This document shows, piece after piece, positions 5,681 through 6,684 of a stretch of DNA of 6,684 nt (positions are counted from its first letter, which is position 1; the number at the start of each line of letters is the position of its first letter). The notes beneath the pieces are model-generated. The model had not been told where the DNA came from. It made no database searches and was given only the letters and a program-made list of their open reading frames with translations. The stretch is from Oscillospiraceae bacterium. GTDB taxonomy: Bacteria; Bacillota; Clostridia; Oscillospirales; Ruminococcaceae. The stretch is from assembly GCA_017424665.1 (NCBI GenBank), contig JAFOYK010000142.1, forward strand, positions 1-6,684, read 5' to 3'. The translations under genes and the position numbers were made by a program.

Positions 5681-5713
5681 AAAAAGCCGTGCTCATTTTG
5701 AGCACGGCTTTTT
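5681..5713. terminator. Strong bidirectional intrinsic terminator
   Basis: A perfect 10-bp stem GCCGTGCTCA (5686-5695) / TGAGCACGGC (5699-5708) with a TTT loop is flanked by AAAAA (5681-5685) and TTTTT (5709-5713), with more T beyond. It ends the DUF1538-P-II operon on the plus strand. Read from the minus strand it also ends the exonuclease III unit, whose stop codon lies 5 bases away. Confidence 0.93.
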
Positions 5714-5718
5714 GTTTT

Positions 5719-6474
5719 TTAATCTTTTGTGATTATCGCAACCGGGCAATGGTCGCTTCCGTAATATTGGGGATAGATAAGGCTGTCCTCAAGTTTTTCG
5801 GTGAAACGTTCGGAACAGATGAAATAGTCAATTCTCCATCCGGCGTTCTTTTCTCTTGCATGGAACATATAGCTCCACCAGGAATAGGAATCGCCTTTTT
5901 CCGGATAAAGGAAACGGAAAGTATCCGCAAAGCCCGCTCCGAGAAGTTCGGTCATTTTGGAACGTTCCTCATCGGTGAAACCTGCGTTTCCGCGGTTTGT
6001 TTTATAGTTTTTAAGGTCGATTTCTTCATGGGCGACGTTCATATCTCCGCAGATTATAACGGGTTTATGCTTATCGAGCGAACTTACGTATTCGCGGAAG
6101 CAATCTTCCCAATCCATTCGGTAATCAAGGCGCTCAAGGTCGCGTCTTGCGTTGGGAACGTAAACGTCAACAAGATAGAAATCCGGATATTCAAGGGTTA
6201 TAACGCGGCCTTCGTGGTCGTGGCGTTCAACATCGATTCCGTAATTTACGGAAAGGGGTTCGTGCTTTGTAAAAATTGCGGTTCCGGAATAACCTTTTTT
6301 CTCCGCGCTGTTCCAGAACTGGTAATAGCCCGGAAGTTCAAGGGAAATCTGGTCCGGCTGGAGCTTTGTTTCCTGAAGGCAAAAGAAATCCGCATCCATT
6401 TCGCTGAATGAATCCATGAATCCTTTGCCCATACAGGCACGAAGTCCGTTTACGTTCCAGGAAACGAATTTCAT
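5719..6474 (-). CDS. xth: Exodeoxyribonuclease III / AP endonuclease
   Basis: This full-length 251-residue member of the Xth/ExoA/APE1 family cleaves DNA 5' to abasic sites in base excision repair and has 3'-5' exonuclease and 3'-phosphatase activity by family. All active-site residues are present: N7 in 'SWNVNGLR' (5-12), E35 in 'LQETKL' (33-38), Y105 in 'VDVYVPN' (102-108), D144 and N146 in 'GDMNVAH' (143-149), D216 in 'WRIDYF' (213-218), and D241/H242 in 'GSDHCPV' (239-245). The DNA-contacting 'SYSWWSY' block is at 196-202. There is no N-terminal extension or C-terminal addition. AGGAGG lies 7 bases before the ATG. The gene starts only 15 bases after the DUF1846 stop, so the two are probably co-transcribed from a promoter outside the window. 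Confidence 0.97.
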   Translation of the reverse strand: MKFVSWNVNGLRACMGKGFMDSFSEMDADFFCLQETKLQPDQISLELPGYYQFWNSAEKKGYSGTAIFTKHEPLSVNYGIDVERHDHEGRVITLEYPDFYLVDVYVPNARRDLERLDYRMDWEDCFREYVSSLDKHKPVIICGDMNVAHEEIDLKNYKTNRGNAGFTDEERSKMTELLGAGFADTFRFLYPEKGDSYSWWSYMFHAREKNAGWRIDYFICSERFTEKLEDSLIYPQYYGSDHCPVAIITKD

Positions 6475-6481
6475 TAAAAAG

Positions 6482-6487
6482 CCTCCT
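6482..6487 (-). promoter_or_regulatory. Ribosome binding site of exonuclease III
   Basis: The minus strand reads AGGAGG, 7 bases before the ATG at 6474 and 2 bases after the DUF1846 stop codon. It confirms the exonuclease start. Confidence 0.85.
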
Positions 6488-6489
6488 TT

Positions 6490-6684
6490 TTATGCCTGAT
6501 AAAGTTTTTTGCTGCGATATTTCGGTTCGCAGGTGAGGTTAAGGCCAAGTTTTTTAAAGGTCTGGGTATCCACCTGGGAAAGAATTACGGTGGAATGACA
6601 TTCGCATCCGCGAAGTTCATCAAGGCAGGCAAGAGCTTTTGCCGCATCCGGGTTTTTAGGAGCACTTACTGCAAGGGCAAGAAG
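6490..6684 (-). CDS. DUF1846 family protein, C-terminal 64 residues (5' part outside window)
   Basis: On the minus strand an open frame enters at the window edge and stops at TAA (6492-6490), giving 64 residues. The sequence is typical of the DUF1846 C-terminus: 'LLALAVSAPKNPDAAKAL' (1-18), 'LDELRGCECHSTVILSQVD' (21-39), and 'FKKLGLNLTCEPKY' (43-56) followed by a lysine-rich end. DUF1846 proteins are normally about 500 residues long, so most of the gene lies beyond the window. Their structure is known but their function is not established. The run-on to exonuclease III (15 bases) suggests one transcript. Confidence 0.87.
   Translation of the reverse strand, partial: LLALAVSAPKNPDAAKALACLDELRGCECHSTVILSQVDTQTFKKLGLNLTCEPKYRSKKLYQA

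Noticed and set aside
5689..6411. Plus-strand open frame of 240 codons opposite exonuclease III
   Set aside because: It begins inside the terminator hairpin and lies opposite a gene with a complete active site and good ribosome binding site.

Overview
The window looks like chromosomal DNA of an anaerobic Firmicute, most likely a gut-type clostridium of the Oscillospiraceae/Ruminococcaceae kind. The basis is the gene families (DUF4130, DUF1846, DUF1538 with P-II partners, a YgeW-like protein), strong AGGAGG ribosome binding sites, sigma-A-type promoters and AT-rich intergenic DNA. No rRNA, tRNA, transposon, CRISPR array or phage gene is visible. The taxonomic placement is inference.

Layout: (1) 2-951, plus strand: the C-terminal part of a DUF4130/TIGR03915 DNA-metabolism protein, overlapping by 4 bases a GNAT acetyltransferase. 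(2) 952-977: a two-way terminator. (3) 981-3098, minus strand: a two-gene unit, first a YgeW-type knotted carbamoyltransferase homologue and then a sugar-phosphate-type nucleotidyltransferase. (4) 3099-3330: an AT-rich divergent control region with a good promoter on each strand. (5) 3331-5668, plus strand: a tight three-gene operon of a two-repeat DUF1538 membrane protein and two small, different P-II-like proteins. (6) 5681-5713: a second two-way terminator. (7) 5719-6684, minus strand: exodeoxyribonuclease III, preceded by the C-terminal end of a DUF1846 protein.

The most interesting part is the divergent pair of operons in the middle. The DUF1538 protein is a duplicated membrane transporter-like protein with matching AEP and FDSGG motifs in both halves and a very acidic cytoplasmic-type tail. 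It is followed at once by two P-II-like genes, which recalls AmtB-GlnK and SbtA-SbtB, where a P-II protein gates a transporter. Here two unequal P-II-like proteins serve one transporter, so a hetero-oligomeric sensor is possible. Divergent to it lies a YgeW homologue in which all three carbamoyl-phosphate contact motifs (STRTR, HPxQ, HCLP) are altered. It is therefore probably not a normal carbamoyltransferase, although the rest of the fold is well conserved. The shared control region suggests, but does not prove, that the two units are used together.

The flanking genes (DUF4130, GNAT, exonuclease III, DUF1846) are ordinary housekeeping or accessory genes with no evident functional tie to the centre.
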